A stretch of 64,000 nucleotides of DNA from Alviniconcha marisindica (Eukaryota > Mollusca > Gastropoda > Provannidae): positions 1,267,501 through 1,331,500 of the forward strand of contig JABMCL010001555.1 of the NCBI GenBank assembly GCA_018857735.1, given 5' to 3'. A program made the translations under genes and the position numbers. A model generated the notes under the pieces. It was given only the letters and a program-made list of their open reading frames with translations. It did not search any database and was not told where the DNA came from. This document shows positions 47,346 to 64,000 of the stretch, piece after piece (position 1 is the stretch's first letter; every line of letters starts with the position of its first letter).

Positions 47346-47514
47346 ATTATCGTGTTGAATGGAATCGGGACCGTGAGGGAGCAACAACCGCAACAGTTTG
47401 GTGGGTGCTGTCCTTCAACGGTTGAAGAAGATCCTTAACATTGTTTTACTTCAACTCCTTGTCTATCTTCTTCTTTACTTCCTTCTTCTTTTATTATTTT
47501 CTATCTCTCTCCTA

Positions 47515-47590
47515 CACCAGACGAAAGTCCACGGGTCGAAAGCACGCATGTTTTTAATTGTTCTTTACGTGTCGTCGTATAGGCGAGTAC
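47515..47590. mobile_element. Penelope-like terminal fragment
   Basis: 'ccagacgaaagtccacgggt' and 'cgaaagcacgcatg' resemble a minimal hammerhead-type core (CAGACGA for CUGACGA, then GAAA). The T-rich 'cgtcgtatagg' follows. Confidence 0.3.
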
Positions 47591-47599
47591 GTTTTCTAG

Positions 47600-48955
47600 A
47601 GCTGTTCCAGCTGAAGAAGGCGTCGGTGTTTGAATCTCTGAGGTGGTCTTGCAGTCTCAGTCTGGATGTGCACAGTCCAGCGCGTCAAGTTTACAACAAG
47701 GCACTTTTCACTTCTCTCCAGCCCCCTCGCTTCCGATGCTGAAAAAACTTCTATCTTTTCTTTTCTACTGGCACAAAAATGCCCCCCCCCCCCCCCCCTT
47801 TTTTTTCTTTCTTCTCCCACCCATCATTTTGCGTACATATGGTCTTCACTCCCCATCCCCAAATTTGTTACTTTAAAAAAAAAAAAAAAATTTGAACGGC
47901 TAACTGCTTCAACATCACACACACAAAAGCAGCATTAATGCCCAGCACCAGAGAGAGAGAAAAAAATCACAGACAACAAGTGCATATGACCTGCAATATC
48001 AAAAAGTAACCACAACATTGTATGCCTTTCTGTGCTTCTAATTTTTTTAATTTTTTTTTGCACGAGTGATGAGGTGTTAAGCTGAAAGAGACCCAATTAC
48101 AATCTCTGATCAGCAGCCAGCGAAAACATCGCAAGACATTTCTGTATTGCTCTAGAAGCAAACCAACTCACATCCAGTAGCAGATCAAATGCTAACATAT
48201 TTACCAACCATAGGTAGGTGCATGTACAACAAATTCGGCAAAGAAGTATTCATGATGTTGTTCAAGTTGCTTCTTTAAGGAAAGATGATTTTAAAACACA
48301 TACATAACCATGGAAGAGATGTGTTCATTGCAGCTAATAATTTATTTATTTTTTAAACAGACAGGGTCAAGATTTTTTGATTTTTTTATAGACAATTTGT
48401 ATCTAAATGAAATAAGACTGCAAGAAGCGCTAAAACAAAACAAAAAACACACCTCTAAACTGCTCTTTTAAAAAAAGTTTTTGTCTCAACATTTCTTACC
48501 ATCAGTATGTGTGCCAACAGCAGAAGAATCTAAACTACATTAATTTTACTAAACCATATTAATTTTAAACAGCTTTCACAGGGAATGTGGAGCAGAGCAA
48601 TTTATCGAGAACATCTGAACACAAGCAAAATAATCTGCACGCCTGAAATATCACTGTGTCTAAATTACCTTCACAAAGATGGCATGATGTCACATGCAGA
48701 ACTAAAATAATATTTTGCAAACTCAACTGGCCCTGATATGTATGACCAGGGAGCTGACAGGGTGTTTTAAAACAATTATCTCCATGCTTGCAATGTCCTG
48801 ACAATCGACGGTACGTCACAGTCTGATGGCATGCAAAATTCATATCCCCCCCCCCCCGAGACGGACAATTCTGCATATAATCACATCCTTTCAGAGTATA
48901 TGAACAAATGTCAATCCCTTTTTTTCTTTCTCACTTTCTCCGCAGTGTTCCTGTA
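47600..48955. other. No gene recognised
   Basis: Low-complexity C/T and A runs near 47780-47890, then AT-rich unique sequence. No exon I can support. Confidence 0.3.
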
Positions 48956-48960
48956 CCTAG

Positions 48961-49087
48961 CTATCATTGTCGGGAGCTGCCACAAGTATCATTTTTGTCG
49001 TGACGAAAGCTTTGACAAACACGTGTTTGTTGCGACAAAACTTTTGTCGCAAAAAAATGATACTTGTGGCAGCTCCTGCCAATGATA
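48961..49087. mobile_element. Foldback (MITE-like) element
   Basis: 'ctatcattgtcgggagctgc' + 'cacaagtatcattttt' at 48961-48996 matches the reverse complement of 49051-49087 with two mismatches. The inner parts ('gtcgtgacgaaagc' / 'cttttgtcgcaaaa') are a weaker inverted match. Confidence 0.75.
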
Positions 49088-49099
49088 GTACCCTACTTC

Positions 49100-51870
49100 G
49101 GTGCCTAGAGGCTGGTGGGGGTCATGAATAACTTCACAGGGGTTTACCACGCTGCCCCAGATAATGCACTCAACCGTTTAGTATACATATGTGTGAAAGT
49201 TGATGTTTTCTAAATTACTGAGAACATAATTATGTGGGGTTGATGACCACTCTGAGTAATAGAGTCTACGTGATCACTGAACAAATTTCCACACGTCTTG
49301 CATCAAAACAGTCCATTTTCCTGACAGGTGGTTTACCTCGCAGCCAACTACCTCCTACGCCAAAACACAAATCTTGGTAAATATACGTTGTTGTTTTCTA
49401 TGTAAAGAGCTTTAAACACACATGCACGCATGCATGCGCACATCCACACACACCCAGAGTCAAAATACTAAAAATCTATATTCAGCAGTTCAAACAGCAG
49501 CTGCAGTAAACAGGTTTTACCCATGTTAGCCAGTACAGCGCGCCTCTCTGTAACATGATGAGACTGTTCACTGTGGCTGTGCAACCTGCTAAAGGCCTGA
49601 TCCAGTGTATTTCTATAACAATGCATGATCAAAGCATAGTTCAAGTTTGTGTCTACAACAAGCGCGGCGCAGACATTTTTCAGCCTAATGTGATAAAGTC
49701 CTTCCACTTCACCAGCAAACCCTCTCATCCTTAAAAACTGACACACACGACACATACACATGCACACACACCACATGCACAGTAAGTGCATATTCTCCTT
49801 CAACAAGTTTTATACTTAACTACATGACCTTTGGTACACAACCTTGCATTTCATGATGGCACTGTATGCCTATCTGAAACTAGTAAGTAACCTGAGGTTT
49901 TATGCCCAGTCAACCATTATGGTTATATCAGGGCGACTATCTGAAACTAACCCTAAATCCTAGACATGCTGTTGTTGTTTTTTGGCCTTCTACATTAACA
50001 TTTTTTCCCCCTTGGGGTTAGTTATGTCTCTGGCTAACTGCTTAACATCCTACTGTGAGGTGGACAAAGACAATGGGCTTGAAGGCATCATCACACTTGG
50101 AGGTAGAAATATCAGCATGCTGGTAACTTCACAAGAGGTGTATATCATATACAAATGTTTTAATCAAGGTAATAAATTAATCTGACACCCCCCCCCAAAA
50201 AAAAAAAAAGACAAGAAATTGGTGGCCCCCAAACAAGAGATACAGAGGTTTATGTCACAGAAATGTTTTAATCAAGGTAAATTAATCCGAACCCATCCCA
50301 CCACTGAAAATCAACAGATACCACCCCTCCACCCCTCAAAAAAACACAATCCCATGAAGAACCATCAAGCAATTGTTTTCAACAGCATACTGTCTGTCAC
50401 ACATAAAACATGCACATATCTTGTCACAGGTTGATCATGGCTTGATCCCAACAAAACTTCAGGATGTTGTCGGCAAAAGGGAGAACTGCTTTCTCGTTGC
50501 TGACAAGTCTTTTTCTTTTCTCCAATCAGTCTGCCATTCCAAAGTCTTTATACATGGACCCCTCAGCAAAGGGGGGGGGGGGGGAATGAGCAAACCCACC
50601 CATCTTCCAATTAACCCACACACAAGGTTGGGTGGGCATTAAAATCACTTACTACTAACGTACTCCACCAATCAGCCTCTTGCTAAAAATGAAAGACTAC
50701 ATGCAAAAGCACAACCAAGTTAGACTTCTTCACATTTCCCTGCAAAAACAAACAAGAATCAACCAAACAACAACAGCAAGAAGACTCCAAACTTTCCTTC
50801 ATAACTATTTGTATTTTCAAGTGAGGACACGTAACTCAATTCATGCAAAATTTGTACTTGAATTGACACTGCACGCTCATGATTTGTGGATTTCCAATTT
50901 TCAGATGAGTACAGTATGCATACTATCTAAATTAAGCATGCTGAAAATAGAATATTGCTCGGGGGGAAGGAGGATACTGGGAGGAAAACAAGAACATCAA
51001 TTACAAAAAAGATCATTGACAAAAACCAAGAGAACTACCCAAGTCACACTTAAAAATATTGTTAATCAACCAGTCAAGAAAGATGTAAACTTGGTTATCA
51101 AGAAGAAAACATGCACACACAAACAAACAAAAACAAAGACAAACAAACAACTGTGTTGAAGTGTGTATGAATCTGTACAGGGTACATGTGCACTACAGGT
51201 AAACACAGACTGATGTGCGGGTGTACATGCTGTGATACACATGAGGTAACACTAACAGTTCCAGTATGAAGCATCACCTGCTGGCAGAAGATACAAGAGA
51301 GAGATAATATTGAAGTATCAAATACTGGGGAGCACATCACACAAATTATTACGCACGCACGCACACACCCACACAAGTACACATGCACACACACATGCTT
51401 GCAAATATGCATGCATGCACACACACACACACACACAACAAACACACCACACACAGAGGAATTTTTTTCTACAATTTTCACTGTGAAATTGGTGGAAACT
51501 GACCAGCTCAGAACAAATGGGGACAAGCGAACATTCAGGCATCCCCAGTTATTGACAGCAAGAGAAAGTGCGAGCAATAAGCTTTAACTTCATGCTCATT
51601 GGAAGACTGTCCTGGAACTGGGGAGCATTTCTGAAACCATTTTCAAACAAAAAAGATGACAACATTTTCATTGCTAAAGACAAAGTAAGCTTTTGTGAAA
51701 TGGGCTGTGAAGAACAAAAATATGGTAAAAATGAAAAAAATCCCAAGTTTGAAATGAACTGCCTTACTCTGTCAAACCTTTCTTTTCATAACAGCAATCT
51801 CAGAACCTACCTTTTATAAGAACATTTCTTGCACCTCAACTGTTGAAATTAAGTCTCTTACATTTCCCCT
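49100..51870. other. No gene recognised
   Basis: CA runs near 49740 and 51360-51440, a fragment 'gcccagtcaaccattatggt' at 49900 similar to 52550, G and A runs. A possible 49-nt exon at 49328-49376 (TGACAG acceptor, GTAAAT donor) cannot be tied to any gene. Confidence 0.3.
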
Positions 51871-51874
51871 TTCT

Positions 51875-52245
51875 TGTGATAATGATCCAAACACATAACA
51901 TGTTCAAAATAATGCTATTCATTTGGACAAAACATAACATGCAAGTTTTGGGGGTAATCCCCTTTATCAAGCTACAAAACAACACTCAAACAACAATTAA
52001 ACGGTAAAAAATGATGAATCTTCCAAGACTTCCAATTGAAAGAATCTTCCAAGCACTGGACATAGCTCACTCCCAAAAAGATAAGTGGATTAGCTCTCCA
52101 TCTCATTTTTCATTGTTTTTTACTGTTTAACTGGAAAGTGTCGTTTTGTAGCTTGATAAAGGGGATTACCCTGAAAATTTGCAGGTTGCGTTTTGTCCTA
52201 ATATAAACAGTGTTTATGTACCTTTTACGTGTTTGGATCTTAAGT
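51875..52245. mobile_element. Penelope-like element, inverted arms
   Basis: 'gatccaaacacataacatgt' ... 'gggggtaatcccctttatca' + 'agctacaaaac' on the left faces 'gttttgtagcttgataaagg' + 'ggattaccctgaaaatttgc' ... 'tacgtgtttggatc' analogues on the right. The core 'ttgataaaggggattaccct' + 'gaaaa' resembles a degenerate hammerhead fold. Confidence 0.55.
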
Positions 52246-52344
52246 CTCTCACATTTGCCCTTTTTTCGAGCTTGACTCGTTATTTTATTTTCCCCCTCAC
52301 CCCCTTGACGCTATGTGCACACATGCATCTGCATGTTTAAATGA

Positions 52345-52640
52345 CAAATACATATATATATATATATATATTTATGTGCATATGTAGCCTATATGGATGT
52401 TGTTTATCACTGTAAAGCACCTACAAAAGCCCTTACGGCAGGCGCTGTACAACTACAAGTGTACCATTATTCTCATTATTACATAGTTCAAAAATTGGAT
52501 GCTGATCATAGGGTAGGCGCTGTAAGTAGCAGTAACTTGGTGTTTTACACCCAGTCAACCAGTGTGGTTATATCCGGGCGAAGGCGCTGTAAAAGTGTAC
52601 CATTATTCTCATTATTACACAGTTCAAAACCTGGAAGTGG
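52345..52640 (+). mobile_element. LINE 3' tail copies
   Basis: 'gtaaagcacc' and 'caggcgctgtacaactac' with 'gtaccattattctcattatt' repeated twice, separated by 'acccagtcaaccagtgtggt' + 'tatatccgggcg'. Confidence 0.45.
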
Positions 52641-52649
52641 ACGACAGAA

Positions 52650-53990
52650 TATAGACTCTCCATGAGGTGAAAGTGTCAAACGCACACAATGAACTGATTC
52701 AATGAGCACAGGTAAAGTATCCCTGGCTGTCTCACAATCCTGCCAGCAAAGACAGCTGTTCTGTAGCTGTTCAAAAGTCACTGAAAAGAAGAATTGGTCA
52801 CAGCTGTTGTGTAATAATTAAACACAAGAAGAACCAGTCATAGTTGTTCTGATATAGTTAAAAACAAAAAGAAGGGGTCATAGTTGTTCTGGAATAGTTA
52901 AAAACAAGAACATAGTTTCAAATCAAACATCAAAAATCACAGTAAACATTATCCAGCAAAAAATAAAAAATAAATAAATGCATGCACAAAAACAATAAGG
53001 ATTTACACTGCAATGTCACTTCTTTTCAGCTCACAATCTACTGTGCTGTACAGAAAAAGAATAACTTCAAGTTGGCATGCAAATTTTTGTTTTAAACACA
53101 CTAACAAAAACACACAACAATAATAACAACAACAACCAAACAGCAGCAACAAAAAAGCTGGTAAACAAACGTAATGGAAATGAACAACTCAGTAACCTTG
53201 AACTGAAAAGGTTACAGAAAATAACCAGCAAACAAGCCTGCGCTGTAGGCATCAAATTTTTACCCAACAATGACAAAACATGCAAGCAGTTTGATTCAGA
53301 GCATGCTGCATTCATTAACTGGGTCCCCGTTCACACGTCTCAACTCTATACTTACACCAACAACATCAAAATGGAAACTCCAATGCCAGGGAATCCCAAC
53401 TGAGATTCTACCACTCCCAACGGGGAGAGGGGGGGGGGGGGCAATTTTAGTCTTCAAAACGAAGGGAATGTTACAAAACCGCCAGTCCCTGTCAACAGGA
53501 TCACGCTTGTCAAAGGTTGCGCGCACACAATTATGAAAATGGTTTGCTCTAGGTTTCCTTTTCACTGAGTGAAATACAATTACAAGCAACAACAGCTAAA
53601 ATGGTCTCTGTTCACAGATTTGGAAGAACAATAAAGCACAATCTTGGTGGGTATTTATAAGCTATGTAACCTGGCAATAGTGTCTAGTGTCTCAAAAATT
53701 CAGGACAGAAAGGGAGGGGGGGGGGGGGGGGGAGAATTGGTGTAAACTTAGGAATGTCCAGTGGGAAAAAGACCCTGCTATATTGGTTCTTTCTAAAAAT
53801 GTGTAGTAAAACAGACACAATCACAAACATCCCACACACACACACACAAACATACCACAAACATACACACACAAACCACAAAACATACCACAAACACACA
53901 TCACATACATGCTTATGCACACACAACACACATACAAACATACCACACACACACATGCAAGCCACACTTATAGCAGATGTACAGCCTAAC
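52650..53990. other. No gene recognised; possible aPKC 3' flank
   Basis: Unique AT-rich sequence, G runs at 53430 and 53715, and a CA block at 53820-53960. It may be distal 3' UTR of the aPKC gene; no poly(A) signal is decisive. Confidence 0.3.
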
Positions 53991-53999
53991 ACACAATGC

Positions 54000-54405
54000 C
54001 TTTCTCTGTCAATAAGTCCTTTGCATGAAGCAACATTCCACACTTCAGTTAGAGATGCTTTTCTCTGTCAATAAACCTTCGCATGAAGCAACATCCCACA
54101 CTTCAGTTAGAGATGCCTTTCTCTATCAATAAACCTTCGCATGAAGCAACATCCCACACTTCAGTTAGAGATGCCTTTCTCTGTCAATAAACCTTCGCAT
54201 GAAGCAACATCCCACACTTCAGTTAGAGATGCCTTTCTCTGTCAATAAACCTTTGCATGAAGCAACATCCCATACTTCAGTTAGAGATGCCTTTCTCTGT
54301 CAATAAACCTTTGCATGAAGCAACATCCCACACTTCAGTTAGAGATGCCTTTCTCTATCAATAAACCTTCGCACAAAGCAGCGTTCCACGCTTCAGTAAG
54401 AGACT
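54000..54405 (-). repeat. 58-bp minisatellite, about 7 copies
   Basis: Units of 'gcctttctctgtcaataaac', 'cttcgcatgaagcaacatcc' and 'cacacttcagttagagat'. Confidence 0.95.
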
Positions 54406-54409
54406 GAAC

Positions 54410-55145
54410 AAGGGCACAGATCATTGTGCCTTTAAATAATAAATCCAATATGCAAAGGAAAAGAACAAAGGAACAGATATGAAAAACACACATTCATCTT
54501 GTGCATAGCGTTACTGGTCTTTCAACACTGCAAATTTAAAAATAAACAACAGTGACAATGATATGGTGTCTAAAATATGAAAGTATGGTGACTGATATTC
54601 AAAACACTTGTACCAGAGATGTATACTGATATATCAATAAATATCTGGATAAGTACTGGTCAGTGTTTTTTTTTTACTGTGTTTTTTATACTTTTTATGA
54701 TATGATAAGAACTTTCATCCACCAGCAAGTACTGGAGGTAAGGGTTGCACATAAATGAAACTTCAGACAAAACTAACTAAGAGGAAGTCACTAACCACTA
54801 ATTTACGAAGAAGAAGAAAATGGTGGCGGTGGGATGGTGGGGGAACGGGGGATGTCATTTTTTTTAAAAAAGGTTGCAGGAAAGAAGAAACTATAACAAG
54901 AACATGTGACACAACTGTCTAACATTCGATCAAAAATGTCAGAAATGCACACCATTCTATTACTTCTAAGAAGAAAGAAAGAAATTAACAAAATATAACC
55001 AAACACAATGGTAACTGGGAGTGGTAATGATGGCTGGGGGAGGGGGGAGGGAGAAAGGAAGAGTAGACATGTGCAAAGTAATGAAGTCAGAAATTCAGAA
55101 ATACCCTGCATTTCTTTTCCTTTCTCTCCATGGACGTGCAACTGG
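54410..55145. other. No gene recognised; possible aPKC 3' UTR
   Basis: Unique sequence with a G/A-rich stretch at 55020-55065. No supportable exon. Confidence 0.3.
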
Positions 55146-55149
55146 AGTT

Positions 55150-55440
55150 GGTAAAAATGTCAAACTGTTTCCTCTCTCCCTGTCCAATCCTATCTTACAC
55201 AGTCAACACAATTTCACGTCCTTGTTTTACACAAACTGTTTCCTCTCTCCCTCTCCAATCCTATCTTACACAGTCAACACAATTTCATGTCCTTGTTTTA
55301 CACAAACTGTTTCCTCTCTCCCTCTCCAATCCTATTTTACACAGTCAACACAATTTCATGTCCTTGTTTTACACAAACTTACCTCTCTCCCTCTCCAATC
55401 CTATTTTACAGTCAACACAACCTTGGGACCTTGTCCCAAC
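55150..55440 (-). repeat. About 70-bp minisatellite, 4 copies
   Basis: Units of 'actgtttcctctctccctct', 'ccaatcctatcttacacagt' and 'caacacaatttcatgtcctt'. Confidence 0.9.
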
Positions 55441-55807
55441 ACAAAATCCTTGAGTTTACATAATTGTTTGCAGCATAATCCACAAAGGTATTTTACACAC
55501 CTCAGTTTCTGAACACAACCCCATGACCTTTTCTACACAACTCACTTTCACAACAAAACTCCATGACCTTCGTTTAGGGAGTAAAGCCTTCATGTTAGTG
55601 GGAGGTCCGTCAACCAATTCAAAATCAGAGCACTGCTGATGTGCAGAACCTCCCCGCTCCCCAGAAGAAAAAACACACCAAACAACATTTACTCTTCAAA
55701 CCGTTTCAGAAATCGGGAGATAAATATCATGATGGTCCTGACTTCAAAGATTCGTTCACTGCACAGACAGAGAGAAAGGAAGCTTCAACCCATGGAAAGC
55801 CAAGAAG

Positions 55808-55922
55808 CTGGACTGGTCCGATAATGCTTCTGTCTGTGCAAAGCCGTACAGACGGACCAGTCCGATGATGCCTCTGTCTGTGCAAAGCCGTACAGATGGA
55901 CTGGTCCAGTGGCCTTTCTGTG
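55808..55922 (-). repeat. 44-bp triplication just after the aPKC stop codon
   Basis: 'tctgtctgtgcaaagccgta' + 'cagacggaccagtcc' occurs in two full copies and a partial third ending 5 bp from the stop codon. Confidence 0.85.
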
Positions 55923-55926
55923 CAGA

Positions 55927-63158
<7,232 letters not shown>

Positions 63159-63564
63159 CTAAATATTGAAAAACGAGAGAGAGACACAAAGTGTGAAATG
63201 GAGTGGAAAGGGACAGTCAAACAAGTGCGAAAAAGACTGAAAGATCAGACAGAGAGCATAAATCAGAGCGAATACTGACAGACAATTGTGAAACAAGCAG
63301 GAAAAGAAATATACTCTGTGAGACAAGCAAGAAAAAGAAACAAACATGAAGTATGAACTGAGGGACAAAGTGAAATGAGGAATGCCCAGCATAAATGAGA
63401 AAAGAATTCCTGATGTATGGCCAGTGACTGTTACATCTCATACAGTCAGAATTACAGTACAATACAGGTACAAGACAAAGACAGCTGTGAACAACTAGTT
63501 CATTTCAACCAGTTGACCACCAGCATCTTGCATATCAAAAAAGAAGAAGAAAAAAAGACTGCAT

Positions 63565-63830
63565 TAAATGGGTTAACTGCTGATTGGTGGTGAATGGGTT
63601 AACTGCTGACTGCTGGTGAAAGGGTTAACTGCTGACTGACTGGTGGTGACAGGGTTAACTACTGACTGACTGGTGGTGAAAGGGTTAACTGCTGACTGGT
63701 GGTGAAAGGATAACTGCTGACTGACTGGTGGTGAAAGGGTTAATTGCTGACTAACTGGTGGTGAAAGGGTTCACTGCTGAGTGACTGGTGGTGAAAGGGT
63801 TAACTGCTGACAGATGGTGAAATGGTTAAT
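63565..63830 (-). repeat. About 30-bp minisatellite, about 9 copies
   Basis: Units of 'gttaactgctgactgactgg' and 'tggtgaaagg'. Confidence 0.95.
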
Positions 63831-64000
63831 CAATGTGCACACACCACAACGGCAACATTGTGGAAACTTCTGAGGGATGGGGTGGTGCATACAGGCTTTT
63901 CCGAGTGCATAGATACCATCTTGAACTGAACTGAATTGAACTGAACTCTGTTTTTAGGCCAACTTGCATCTCCACTTGGTATCCCCTCTAAGAAACTGTT

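Overview
The window is intron-rich, microsatellite-dense animal DNA. All coding evidence is eukaryotic: long GT-AG introns, no operons and no bacterial signals. The protein sequences, the tRNA-headed SINEs and the Penelope-like and LINE 3' ends would fit a mollusc, perhaps a gastropod. That placement is inference; nothing here names the species.

Three genes can be read exon by exon. (1) 9680-14479, minus strand: a complete SFT2-family Golgi/endosome membrane protein (6 exons, 210 aa). (2) 15287-40985, plus strand: complete 6-phosphogluconate dehydrogenase PGD (13 exons, 483 aa, the same length as the human enzyme). It sits head-to-head with the SFT2 gene across 807 bp. (3) 55927-63158, minus strand: the last five exons (195 aa) of an atypical protein kinase C, from the activation loop to the stop codon. 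A fourth, unrecognised plus-strand gene is suggested by candidate exons between 41013 and 45022. It begins 27 bp after the PGD stop codon and in the PGD frame.

Layout: 1-9.5 kb holds repeats, a 1.2-kb inverted-repeat element and the probable SFT2 3' flank. 9.7-14.5 kb is the SFT2 gene. 14.5-15.3 kb is the divergent promoter. 15.3-41 kb is PGD, with introns made largely of minisatellites. 41-45 kb holds the unrecognised exons. 45-55.9 kb has no recognised gene, only Penelope-like inverted repeats, a foldback element and minisatellites. 55.9-64 kb is the aPKC C-terminus.

The most unusual feature is that tandem repeats sit on splice junctions. In PGD intron 4, 26 units of 63 bp each carry a copy of the exon-5 acceptor plus pieces of exon 5, and the true acceptor is the last copy. 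The last intron of the SFT2 gene has a 44-bp array carrying its acceptor plus 20 nt of exon. PGD exons 3, 4, 7, 11 and 12 show duplicated donor or acceptor edges, and the unrecognised gene has a tandemly duplicated 83-nt exon. Together they suggest that tandem duplication across exon edges has repeatedly built introns at this locus. The genes work separately: PGD makes NADPH and ribulose-5-phosphate in the pentose phosphate pathway, SFT2 acts in Golgi membrane traffic, and aPKC acts in cell polarity.
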